Source: Entophlyctis helioformis (taxonomy: Eukaryota; Chytridiomycota; Chytridiomycetes; Chytridiales; Chytriomycetaceae). Taken from it: a DNA stretch of 16,060 nucleotides. Positions 7,781-16,042 of this stretch are shown one piece after another. The stretch's first letter is position 1, and each line of letters starts with the position of its first letter. The notes beneath the pieces were generated by a model. The model did not search any database and was not told where the DNA came from. It saw nothing but the letters and a program-made list of their open reading frames with translations. The DNA lies in assembly GCA_025526915.1 (NCBI GenBank), contig JAHLKH010000382.1:1-16060 (forward strand), written 5' to 3'. A program made the translations under genes and the position numbers.

Positions 7781-8428
7781 CGTTATCAGCACAAACCTGT
7801 GCTGGTTCCCAGTCCCTTGGGCTCCCCTTTGCTCGCCTGCCTGTTGTCACAGTTGCTGCCTGTCGCACCCATGATCCACACGTTCGTGATGGCCGTGGTC
7901 ATGTTCGCCTGCAACGGAGCACTGTTGATCCCGGCTCGCGATCGCCATGCCGTTGTGGCCTCCCATCACCCTGTCCGGTGGATGTTCTGGCATAATGGCA
8001 CGATGGTTGACACTCGCACTGTTCCCTGCCCGGACTGTGATGTTGTCCCATCGTCTGGTTGTGGTCGATCTGGTCCCAACCACCTTCTTGGTTCGTTCGG
8101 GATCTCGTCGCCTCACGACCGATGGTCGCATGCTCTTTCTGGCCATTCGTCGGCCATAGACTGCGCACCCCTGCTCGGCATCTTCTCGGCCGCAGACCCA
8201 GTGGATACATTACTGATCACCCACTTCTCGGTATGTTCCACCTGCATCGTATCGGTCCCGAGTGTCCTGCCGCCATCCAGCACTCCATCTGACCAGCGAT
8301 TGCCCACTTCTTTGCCGCCGTGTCTGTCGCCGGTTCGCCTCACGCCCGCAATCTGCAGACTCCGATCTGTCAGCGCCCATCGTCCCGGCAATCCTTCAAA
8401 GCCGCTCGCAACAGTCTCCTTCGCCGCT
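7781..8428 (+). other. copia leader, with possible primer site at its start
   Basis: About 650 nt between the inferred LTR end and the Gag ATG. The first bases, CGTTATCAGCAC, are where a copia primer site belongs; the matching tRNA segment was not established. The leader is open in frame with Gag from an ATG at 7685 (248 extra codons) but its product has no recognisable domain, so it is treated as untranslated. Confidence 0.4.
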
Positions 8429-11400
8429 ATGAACTCGTCGTCAGTTCCATATGCCGCATTCCCACATGGCACAGCCATCTTTCGCCTGGCCAAGAAGGAG
8501 GACTACGCGCAGTTCTCGGACTCTTTTCTCGTCGCAGCTCGAGCCATCAGTGGCGAGGATTTCCTTGTCAAGCCTCTCGGAAGTGCCAACTCAACCAATC
8601 CGAACGAGATCCCCGAGACATCGGCGAACACTATCATCCATGACAAGCTGCGAAACTACCTCTCCCTCTCGGTCAACCCCAAACTGTTTGGCGACATCAT
8701 TCTCGACATGAACTCGCACGTCAAGCCGATGTATCAAGCATGGATTGACCTCAAGGAAGCCTGCGTGACGATCCACGACCACATTGCAGCCCAGGAGCAT
8801 TACCAATCCGTCAGCTACACAACGAAACTCGGAATCGCCCATTTTTACTCGGAGATGGAGCACGCCCGGCGCAAGCTACATGCCGCCCAGATCGTCTACC
8901 AAGATCCGGTCTGGTGCACCATGGTCGTCAGCAAGATCACCGCTTCCAGAATCACAGCATGGGGTCAAGTCCTAGCCATCGCTCCGACCCAAGTCTCTCT
9001 CCTGCGGAACTTCCTCGAGAACGCGGAAAGAGTCATGATGGCGTCCGGCTCCCTGCCAAGAGTTGGCGCCGCGTCGTCCAGTGGAGCAGTTGCCTTCGCC
9101 GCCGTCGCTTCCACCGGCCAAGCATCGCCTCTGTCCGACCCCGTCTACGATCAGATCATCAGTCGCTTTGAGGACGGCAATCCGGTGATTCACTGCAAGT
9201 CATGCCACAAGCTCGGTTCGCATTTCTCCAAGGACTGCAGAAGTGGCGCCGCACCAGACACCAGGAACAGTCCACGCGCCAGAGGCAATTCGAGGCCCTA
9301 CACTCGCTCTCAGAGTCGCCAACACGGCAATCGCCAGGGGAACGTCAACGTCATGGTCGATCACAGCTTTGCCGTATCCGACAGCTCTCGCAGTCATTCG
9401 TCGGAACTCATCGCGGACACTGGTGCAACGTCGCACATTGTCTGTCGCAAGGAATGGCTCCATGATCTGACTCCAGTCCCGGCCGGTACCTTGCGCCACA
9501 TCACCTCATTTGACGGCACCACCATTCCAGTCTCGCACACCGGTTCTCTGATCCTCGAGTGCACCATCGATAACGGCACCCAAGTCGTCAAGCTGTCCGA
9601 CGTCCTTCTCTGTCCATCTGCACGATTCAATCTGGTCTCAGTCAACAAGCTCATTGCCAGCGGTTGTAGCGCCTCCATCGACGCCTCCGCGTTCAAGATC
9701 ACGTGCAAGGATGTTGACATCATCAAGGCCAAGACAGAAGGCCATCTCAACGTCATCGAGTGCACGGTTGTTCCATTCTCCAAGGGGTCGACTGCCCTGG
9801 CGACCGTCGCACGTGCCAAGCCACACGCGTCCGCATCAATCGAGACTCTGCACGCCCGTCTCTGCCACTTTCATCTCGACGGCATCCGGCGTCTGTCAGC
9901 CTCTGAGCCCGCCGTTCATCTTCCTTCCAACACCGGCGGACTGTCATGCTTCTCGTGCTCTCTCGGCAAGGCACCACGTCTCCCTTTCCCGCAGAAGTCG
10001 TCATCCAAGACCACCAAAGTCAACGAGCTGCTCCATGTTGATCTCGGCGGTCCAGAGCCAGTCACATCAAAGGGCGGCGCGCGCTTCTACATGCTCGCCA
10101 TTGATGACTTCTCGCGTTTCACGACTCTCGTTTCCACTCGCGCACAAGTCGGACGTGTCGACCGCCCTGCCCAAGCTCATCAAGGCAGCAGAGGTGCTTC
10201 ACGAATGCCCAGTCAAGCGCGTCCGATCCGACCTCGGTGGCGAGTTCCAGTCAAACAACCTCAAGGAGTTTTACGCCTCGGTTGGCATCCACCAAGAGAA
10301 CACCGTTGGCTACTCGCCCCAGCAAAACGGCGTCGTTGAGCGCAAGAACCGCACTGTCTTTGACGCGGTGCGCACGATCCTGATCGACTCTGGCCTGCCT
10401 CCATCGCTCTGGGCCGAGATCGCCCGCACGGTCGTGACTGTGCAGAACCTACTGCCTCACTCATCTCTCAACGGCCGCGTCCCGTTCAACCTCTACCACG
10501 GCCGCTCGCCCAACTACGATCGTCTTCGCGCCATCGGCTGTCTTGCCCACGCCACGATCATTGACGGCTCCAACAACAAGCTCCAGCCTCGCGCCATGGA
10601 ATGTGTCATGCTCGGCTACGCTGACAATGCCAAGGGCTATCGTCTCTACTCGCTCAAGGACCACGCAGTCATCATTTCTCGCGATGTCCGGTTCCACGAG
10701 CACGTCTTCCCGCTCAGACCCAACAGCGCAGTCGTCGTTCCTACCGATCCGCGTCAGTCTTCATCGCCCATCGCAGCTCCCTCTGCCTCAAGCCCCGCTG
10801 CATCGGCCGAGGAGGGGGTAGTATCTGACACGGTCGATTCCTCGGTCGACTCCGACTCCTCTGACGATCCCACGATCCGAGACAACTCGCCTGAGCACGA
10901 TCTCTCTGCATCCGAGGACGGCTCGTCTGACGGCAATGACTCCGACTCTGGCCATCCCATCTCGTCGTTCATGCAACTCGCCACATCCGCGGCTCAAGCG
11001 GTTGGCCTCTCAAGTGCACAGCGCTCTGCCCGTTCTACTCGCAACCCGAAGGCCGTCTACAACGAGAAGGAGATGGCCGATCAGGCATGGAGACGCGACA
11101 AGTCAGTGAACATCGCAGTCACAAGCGATTTCGCGTTCACCGTCACCATGGACGACTGCGACGATCCTCTGCCCGACTATCCAATGGTTGGCAACGAGCC
11201 CGAGACGTACGCTGAGGCCATGGCCCGCCCTGATGCCGCCAAGTGGGAAGCCGCAATGCGCGCGGAACTCGACTCTCTTAGCGCGCACCACACCTACAAC
11301 ATCGTCCCTCGTCCTCACGGCGCCAAAGTCATTGGCCTTCGCTGGGTATTCCGCTACAAGAAGCAGGCAGACGGCTCGATCCTTTACAAGGCCCGTCTTG

Positions 11401-11882
11401 TCGCTCAGGGGTACTCCCAGACGCTCGGCATCGATTACAACGAGACATTTGCTCCAGTCTTACGCTTTGTCTCGCTGCGCGTCCTCCTCACTCATGCGGC
11501 CATTCACGATCTCGAAGTGCACCAGATGGACGTCGTCACCGCGTTTCTGAACGGCCTTCTCGAGGAAACTGTCTACACTCGTCAGGCACCCGGCTTTGCA
11601 ACCGGTGATCCCTCGGCTGTCTACCATCTCAACAAAGCGCTGTACGGCCTCAAGCAGAGTCCTCGCGCGTTCTTCAAGGTGCTCAGCAGCCACTTGCTCT
11701 CGATCGGCTTCGCCGCCTGCAAGTCCGACCCATGCGTCTTCGTCAGGAACGCCAAGTCGCTCATCTTTGTGACCGTCTACGTCGACGACCTGCTGACCAT
11801 CTCCAAGTCGAAGGATGAGATTGCCAACGTCAAGCGCGACCTCGCCAGCAAGTTTCAGATGAAGGACCTCGGCGAGATCGAT
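8429..11882 (+). pseudogene. copia Gag-Pol, frameshifted and truncated
   Basis: Starts at ATG MNSSSVPYAAF. Gag about 1-300, with a knuckle C256-C259-H265-C270 (C-x2-C-x5-H-x4-C, one residue longer than the usual x4). Protease DTGATSH at 330. Integrase zinc region with CFSC, then D538 (LLHVDLGG). At about 10142 the frame shifts by +1 (skip one G in ACT CGC G CAC AAG), and the second frame carries SDLGGEF (Asp codon 10230) and VVERKN (Glu codon 10338), i.e. D-x35-E. A Ser/Asp-rich acidic linker follows, then RT with LRWVFRYK, FLNGLLEETVY, ALYGLKQSPRAFF and YVDD (codons from 11778). It ends at MKDLGEID; RNase H is absent. The next codons (RVRR, stop at 11895-11897) come from the telomeric scrap and LINE. 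Confidence 0.92.
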
Positions 11883-11891
11883 AGGGTTAGG
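11882..11891 (+). repeat. internal telomere-repeat scrap at the copia/LINE junction
   Basis: TAGGGTTAGG, ten bases in register with (TTAGGG)n and in the same orientation as the terminal telomere. It sits exactly between the last recognisable copia codon and the 3' end of the LINE. Confidence 0.75.
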
Positions 11892-11903
11892 AGATAAGAG
11901 TCG

Positions 11904-11909
11904 TTTATT
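11904..11909 (-). promoter_or_regulatory. AATAAA polyadenylation signal of the LINE
   Basis: AATAAA on the minus strand 36 nt after the stop codon and 12 nt before the last LINE base, but not followed by an A tract. Confidence 0.45.
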
Positions 11910-11945
11910 GAGGCATTGTTGTGACACCACCAATAGTGTCCCAGC

Positions 11946-13424
11946 CTATTCTCCACCAACTAGACCGATGATCCGGTCTGTGATGGTTTTGAAAGCATTG
12001 AACTTTCGTCTGTTGAGCAGATAGTCGAGGACAGTGAACCACTGGCCATACATGCTATCCGCTGGTAAGTCGGGGTGAGCCGCTCTGTACCATTCTCTGT
12101 GCTCGTCTCTTGCACGCGCAAATGCCGTGCTGGACAAGAGTGCCTGGAACTGCTCGTCGTCCGGGAGGATGTTGCAGTTGTTGATGTGGAATCTGGTGAG
12201 TGGAGCATTGGGGTGCTGTGGGCAGCGGGCAGGGCCAATTGCGAACAGCGTGCCAGAGCGCCACTTGATAGCGCGGTGTCGCAGCTTCTTGTCTCGGATG
12301 TGGACCACAGGATCCACCTTGGACTTGGACAGCTTGAAGCCGTGCAGATATCCTGGGAGTGGACCGCCGCGACGAAGGATCGCCTGGCGTCGGTCTCGGA
12401 GCCATGACTTCCAGTCTGGTCGCTGGCCCTGCTGTTGTCGCTGAGCTGCGGCCATCCCGTTGAACTCTTGGCAGATGGGTGGCTCGTCGAGCAAGCCTGG
12501 ATGTGCTGATCCACCCGCTGGCCGGTGGAGAAGGTGGCGACCCGTCCGCTCGGCTTGACCGTGTGGAGTGAGGGTGCTGGCTGTGAAGAGTGGATGCTGT
12601 GGTGCAGTGTCCTGCAGCCGTTGTGCCTGCATGAAGAATGTCCCACGGACTTGCTCGCCAAAAGCGTCTGGCCGCGGTATGCTTGCCATCAGGTGGTGCA
12701 CATTGGGTCTGTTGCGGACGCCGAACACCCATGCCAGTGCCTTGGAGACAATCTGGCTGCGGGTGGTCATGAACATATTGCGTCTCTGCATCTCGCCGCG
12801 GACAGCAAGGCTGATCCACTGCGAGCATGCCTCCCAGCAGTAGTTCATCTTGGGCAGAATGAACGTCTTGAGGACAGTGAGCCGCGTGGATGTCGACCAT
12901 TGGCGTCCAGTCGCCATGCAGTATCGCAGCAGTCCGTCTGTGCTCGTGTGCTGTGCTGTCATGAGCTTGTCCCACTGTGCGCCGTCGCGCTTGAAGGGCA
13001 CGCCCAGATACGTGTACTCGGATGGGGTGGGCAGCAGGGTGCCGCCAATGTGGAACCGGTCGCCAACGGATGTGCCGAGGACGCCCGACTTGGCTGGATT
13101 CCACTGCATCCCGTTGTCTACTGCCCATGCATGGCAAGTGTCGAGGGCTGCCTGGAGTGCCAGGCCGTTGCTCGCCATGATCGCCACGTCGTCCGCGTAC
13201 AGGATCGTCTGGATCGGTGGTGGTCGTGGTGCTGCAGGTTGGCCGTGCCTCTCATCCCAGTAGGACCGCCGTCTCCATGTTTCCCCAACTTGCTGAAGCT
13301 TGACGGCCAGCGAGTCGATGAAGATGTTGAAGAGGAGCGGACTGAGGATGGATCCTTGGAACAGGCCTTGCTGTCGGACGATGGGCTCGGGATCTGGCAC
13401 TCGCATGAGCTGAAACCAATGCAC
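11946..13424 (-). pseudogene. LINE ORF2-type reverse transcriptase, C-terminal part
   Basis: 492 open codons after an in-frame TGA at 13427-13425; no true start is present. Near the N-terminus is GLFQGSILSPLLFNIFIDSL (RT motif 4 region), then ILYADDVAIMA (catalytic YADD), then NPAKSGVLG and YLGVPF (RT thumb-side motifs). The C-terminal part carries CPQHPNAPLTRFHINNC, i.e. C-x2-H-x8-H-x3-C, a variant of the zinc motif common at LINE C-termini. No restriction-like endonuclease motif follows it; an AP-type endonuclease, if any, would have been in the lost N-terminal part. The frame is undamaged from YADD to the stop. Confidence 0.9.
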
Positions 13425-13550
13425 TCAGTGACGCACCCCAATCCGCCAAATCACTTTCACTTTCACTTTCACTTTCACTTGAGCCTCCCACATGGCTTTT
13501 CACATTCACTTTCATCTCTCACATCACCACTTTGCTCGATTTTTGGTCGC
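13425..13550 (+). repeat. LINE 5' junction and first (TTTCAC)n satellite block
   Basis: After about 25 unassigned bases, TTTCAC hexamers begin at about 13452, followed by one CCTCCCACATGGCTT unit and a decayed stretch to about 13540. The strand is pyrimidine-biased; the apparent His-Phe reading frames are artefacts of the hexamer. Confidence 0.75.
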
Positions 13551-13731
13551 CGAAATCGATGGTCCATCGGAGACAGAGTGCCGTTAGGGCAGTCGACTGT
13601 GGGAATAAACGGAACCTGGCTAGGGAGAAAGCCCTGCCAATGCTCTTTCCATCGCACCAAACTTCATCTCTCTACCATGCCTGCAGCCTCCACAATCCTT
13701 GAACAGAGCGAGGGGGTTTAGTTTCGCTCGC
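13540..13731. repeat. subtelomeric ~190-bp repeat, copy 1
   Basis: Shares long blocks with 14230-14421, for example GAGAAAGCCCTGCCAATGC and CAATCCTTGAACAGAGCGAG. Differences are substitutions scattered over codon positions in every frame, so it does not look coding. Confidence 0.8.
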
Positions 13732-13740
13732 CACTCGTCA

Positions 13741-13844
13741 CTTTCATCTCACATCGACCTTCACATGGCTTCTCACTTTCACTTTCACTTTCACTTGAGC
13801 CTCCCACATGGCTTCTCACTTTCACTTGCGCCTCCCACATGGCT

Positions 13845-13907
<63 letters not shown>

Positions 13908-13960
13908 CACTTGAGCCTCCCACATGGCTTCTCACTTTCACTTGCGCCTCCCACATGGCT

Positions 13961-13993
<33 letters not shown>

Positions 13994-14135
13994 CACTTGC
14001 ACCTCCCACATGGCTTCTCACTTTCACTTGCGCCTCCCACATGGCTTCTCACTTCCACTTTCACTTTCACTTTCACTTTCACTTTCACTTGCACCTCCCA
14101 CATGGCTTCTCACTTTCACTTTCACTTGAGCCTGA
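13741..14135 (+). repeat. composite (TTTCAC)n satellite
   Basis: Seven full units of CCTCCCACATGGCTTCTCAC plus one decayed first unit, separated by 1 to 10 TTTCAC hexamers. The longest run is ten exact hexamers at 13851-13910. The base preceding the unit alternates (GAG, GCG, GCA). The basic unit is about 32 bp and array length grows by hexamer number. Confidence 0.9.
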
Positions 14136-14168
14136 CAAAGTGTTTGAGATTTAGGGGGGTCATCCGCG

Positions 14169-14220
14169 TTTAGGCAGACTGCCTTGAACCCAGGCAGACT
14201 GCCTAGGCAGACTGCCTAAA
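14169..14220. repeat. 52-bp palindrome cluster
   Basis: Three copies of the 13-bp palindrome AGGCAGACTGCCT (14172, 14192, 14205). The outer arms TTTAGGCAGACTGCCT and AGGCAGACTGCCTAAA make the whole block an inverted repeat able to form hairpins or a cruciform. Confidence 0.85.
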
Positions 14221-14229
14221 CTATGGACG

Positions 14230-14421
14230 AAAATTGGTTGCCAAAATCAATGGTCCATCGAAGACAGAGTGCCGTTAGGGCAAACGACCGTGGGAACATA
14301 CCGCACCTGGTTAGGGAGAAAGCCCTGCCAATGCTCTTTCCAGTGCACCCAACCGCATGTCTCTACCATGCCTGCAGCCCCCACAATCCTTGAACAGAGC
14401 GAGGGGGTCCAATTTCGCTCG
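14230..14421. repeat. subtelomeric ~190-bp repeat, copy 2
   Basis: Diverged copy of 13540-13731 in the same orientation, ending in the shared TTTCGCTCG. No feature was recognised that would identify its origin (SINE, LTR piece or satellite). Confidence 0.8.
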
Positions 14422-14430
14422 TTGCTCCTT

Positions 14431-14432
14431 GC

Positions 14433-14467
<35 letters not shown>

Positions 14468-14546
14468 CCAGGCAGGCAGCCAGGCAGGCAGGCAGCCAGG
14501 CAGACTGCCTAAAAAAAAAATCAAGGCAGCCAGGCAGGCAGGCAGC

Positions 14547-14585
<39 letters not shown>

Positions 14586-14620
14586 CCAGGCAGACTGCCT
14601 AAAAAAAAAATCAAGGCAGC

Positions 14621-14652
<32 letters not shown>

Positions 14653-14653
14653 T
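14431..14653 (+). repeat. (AGGC)n arrays with palindrome and A10 spacers
   Basis: Three runs of CAGG/AGGC tetramers, the first two closing with AGGCAGACTGCCT followed by ten A and TCAAGG (A-runs at 14511 and 14601, spacing 90 bp). The same 13-bp palindrome occurs at 14172-14217. Gln-Ala-Gly-Arg reading frames here are repeat artefacts. Confidence 0.9.
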
Positions 14654-14837
14654 TTGGCAGTTCACTTCTCAAATGACAACTGCACTCTCACACACCACCT
14701 GCCTGTGCACCAACAACAACAGCAACAGCAACAACAACAACGGCTGACAGCACTTGTACAGCCAGCCGCACCAGCACCTACAGCCGCACCAGCCAGCCGC
14801 TCCAGCCACCAACAGCCAACAAGAGCCAGCTGCTCTT
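14654..14837 (+). repeat. low-complexity CAA/CAG and AGCCGCACC stretch
   Basis: Opens with about 50 bp of unassigned sequence, then CAACAACAACAGCAACAG-type triplets at about 14709-14742, then irregular CAGCC/CCAGC/ACAGC motifs. No gene seen. Confidence 0.7.
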
Positions 14838-14985
14838 GACAATGACGAACGACAGAATCGCCACCATGTTCTCGCCTGCCAACCGTCGCTCTACTGACAG
14901 CCGTTCAACAGCTGCTGTGTGCACCAATGGCTGCCACTGCCGGCATACACAGCACGCACTCACAGCCGCACCACCCACAGCCATC
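14838..14985 (+). repeat. 178-bp subtelomeric satellite, diverged copy A
   Basis: Shares ACGAACGACAGAATCG, TGTGCACCAA-GGCTGCCACT and CAGCACGCACTCACAGCCGC with the copies at 15450-15840, in the same orientation. Confidence 0.7.
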
Positions 14986-15106
14986 CAAGCTCAACTCGCA
15001 TGTCCTGCCCAACTTTGTACTTGAATGAACAATCGGATTCATCAACCTCCGACGCACCTCATTGGCAGTTAGACATCAGCCAGTTAGACGACTCATGGCC
15101 AGGCAC
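14986..15106. other. unassigned subtelomeric sequence
   Basis: No repeat partner or coding potential recognised. Two short GTTAGAC direct repeats at about 15067-15090. Confidence 0.4.
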
Positions 15107-15214
15107 AGGAGAAAGCCCTGCCAATGCGCTTTCCAGTGCACCAAACCTCATGTCTTTACCATGCTTACAGCCCGCACAGCCCCTGGTGGGAGTTAGGGGG
15201 TATGGTTTCGCTCG
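15107..15214. repeat. subtelomeric ~190-bp repeat, copy 3 (partial)
   Basis: Matches only the second half of copies 1 and 2: starts GGAGAAAGCCCTGCCAATG and ends TTTCGCTCG. More diverged, with GTTAGGGGGT replacing the GAGGGGGT segment. Confidence 0.7.
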
Positions 15215-15449
15215 TCACCCATCAGCCAACAGCGAGCCAATCAGCTTTGCTTGGCCAAGCCGAATTTCCTCGCCGATTTCCCTGGCGATTTCCTCGCCAA
15301 TTTCCCCTGGCCATCCAGCCAACCAGAGCCGCTCGTCTCAGCCAAATATCCCCTCGAATTTCCTCTCGAATTTCCTTTCCAGATATTCAGCCAACGTCCA
15401 TGCCAACTTGAACGACAGCCGAGCACAGACTGCCTGCATCATCTGCACT
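15215..15449 (+). repeat. degenerate 12-13 bp tandem repeat (GATTTCCTCGCC type)
   Basis: Units such as CGAATTTCCTCG, CGATTTCCCTGG, CGATTTCCTCG and CAATTTCCCCTGG at about 15261-15312 and again CGAATTTCCTCT/TTT at about 15355-15380; the rest is unassigned. No gene seen. Confidence 0.6.
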
Positions 15450-15840
15450 GGCCGCCGCCTTGCTGCTGCATGTGCACCAACGGCTGCCACTTCCGGCACA
15501 TGCACAGCACGCACTCACAGCCGCACCACCCACAGCCAGCCGCTCTCTGACAACGACAACGACAACAACGACGACGACAGAATCACGGCCGCCGTTTCCG
15601 TCGGAACCAGCAGCCGGCCGTTGCTCTGGCCGCCGCCTTGCTGCTGCATGTGCACCAACGGCTGCCACTGCCGGCACACTCACAGCACGCACTCACAGCC
15701 GCACTACCCATAGCCAGCCGCTCTCTGACGACGATAACGACAACGACAACGAACGACAGAATCGCGGCCGTCGTTTCCATCGGAGCCAGCAGTCGCTCTG
15801 CTGACAGCCGCTCTGACAGCTGTGTGTGCACCAACGGCTG
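15450..15840 (+). repeat. 178-bp subtelomeric satellite, copies B, C and partial D
   Basis: B 15450-15627 and C from 15628 repeat at 178 bp (anchor TGTGCACCAACGGCTG at 15471 and 15649; third at 15825). Each unit includes a (GACAAC/GAC)n run at about 15549-15580 and 15727-15765. Copy D stops directly after ACCAACGGCTG, where the telomere begins. Confidence 0.85.
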
Positions 15841-16001
15841 TTGGGTTAGGGTTAGGGTTAGGGTTAGGGTTAGGGTTAGGGTTAGGGTTAGGGTTAGGGT
15901 TAGGGTTAGGGTTAGGGTTAGGGTTAGGGTTAGGGTTAGGGTTAGGGTTAGGGTTAGGGTTAGGGTTAGGGTTAGGGTTAGGGTTAGGGTTAGGGTTAGG
16001 G

Positions 16002-16042
<41 letters not shown>

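Larger units (their letters stand above)
7319..11882 (+). mobile_element. Ty1/copia LTR retrotransposon, 3'-truncated
   Basis: Gag, protease, integrase, then RT, in the copia order (integrase before RT). It holds a probable 5' LTR and leader (7319-8428) and a coding part 8429-11882. RNase H, the polypurine tract and the 3' LTR are missing because the sequence stops just after MKDLGEID in RT, where telomere repeat begins. It is dead for autonomous movement because of this truncation and a frameshift near 10142. Confidence 0.9.
11892..13424 (-). mobile_element. LINE (non-LTR retrotransposon), 5'-truncated, joined to telomere repeat
   Basis: About 1.5 kb on the minus strand. It holds the RT C-terminal half, a zinc-type motif, a stop at 11946-11948, a short 3' UTR with AATAAA, and no poly(A) tail. 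Its 3' end faces the chromosome interior and abuts telomeric G-strand repeat, the orientation expected if a telomeric 3' overhang primed cDNA synthesis. The 5' end is lost within RT near 13425-13450, where simple repeats begin; such 5' truncation is usual for LINEs. Confidence 0.85.

Noticed and set aside
10130..10150. Programmed +1 frameshift in copia
   Set aside because: Known programmed shifts in this family lie between Gag and Pol; this one lies inside the integrase core and has no recognisable slip site.
12525..13721. 398-codon plus-strand frame opposite the LINE
   Set aside because: Antisense shadow of the RT frame, which carries the real motifs (YADD, zinc motif).
13699..14173. Overlapping plus-strand frames with His-Phe and Ser-Leu repeats
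   Set aside because: Pure products of the TTTCAC hexamer, open in several frames at once; no start context or non-repeat domain.
13475..14370. Related minus-strand peptides (KEHWQGFLP type) in copies 1 and 2 of the ~190-bp repeat
   Set aside because: Differences between the copies are mostly amino-acid changing and one adds a stop, so there is no sign of coding constraint.
14431..14653. CRISPR-like regular repeats
   Set aside because: No unique spacers; simple tetramer arrays in a eukaryotic subtelomere.
14247..14676. Frames rich in Cys-Leu-Pro-Ala or Gln-Ala-Gly-Arg on both strands
   Set aside because: Artefacts of the (AGGC)n tetramer arrays.
13580..15200. Isolated TTAGGG hexamers (near 13585, 14275 and 15192)
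   Set aside because: Single units inside the ~190-bp repeat, not tandem, unlike the ten-base in-register match at 11882.
15638..16024. Frame ending in Val-Arg repeats
   Set aside because: Translation of TTAGGG telomere repeat and satellite.
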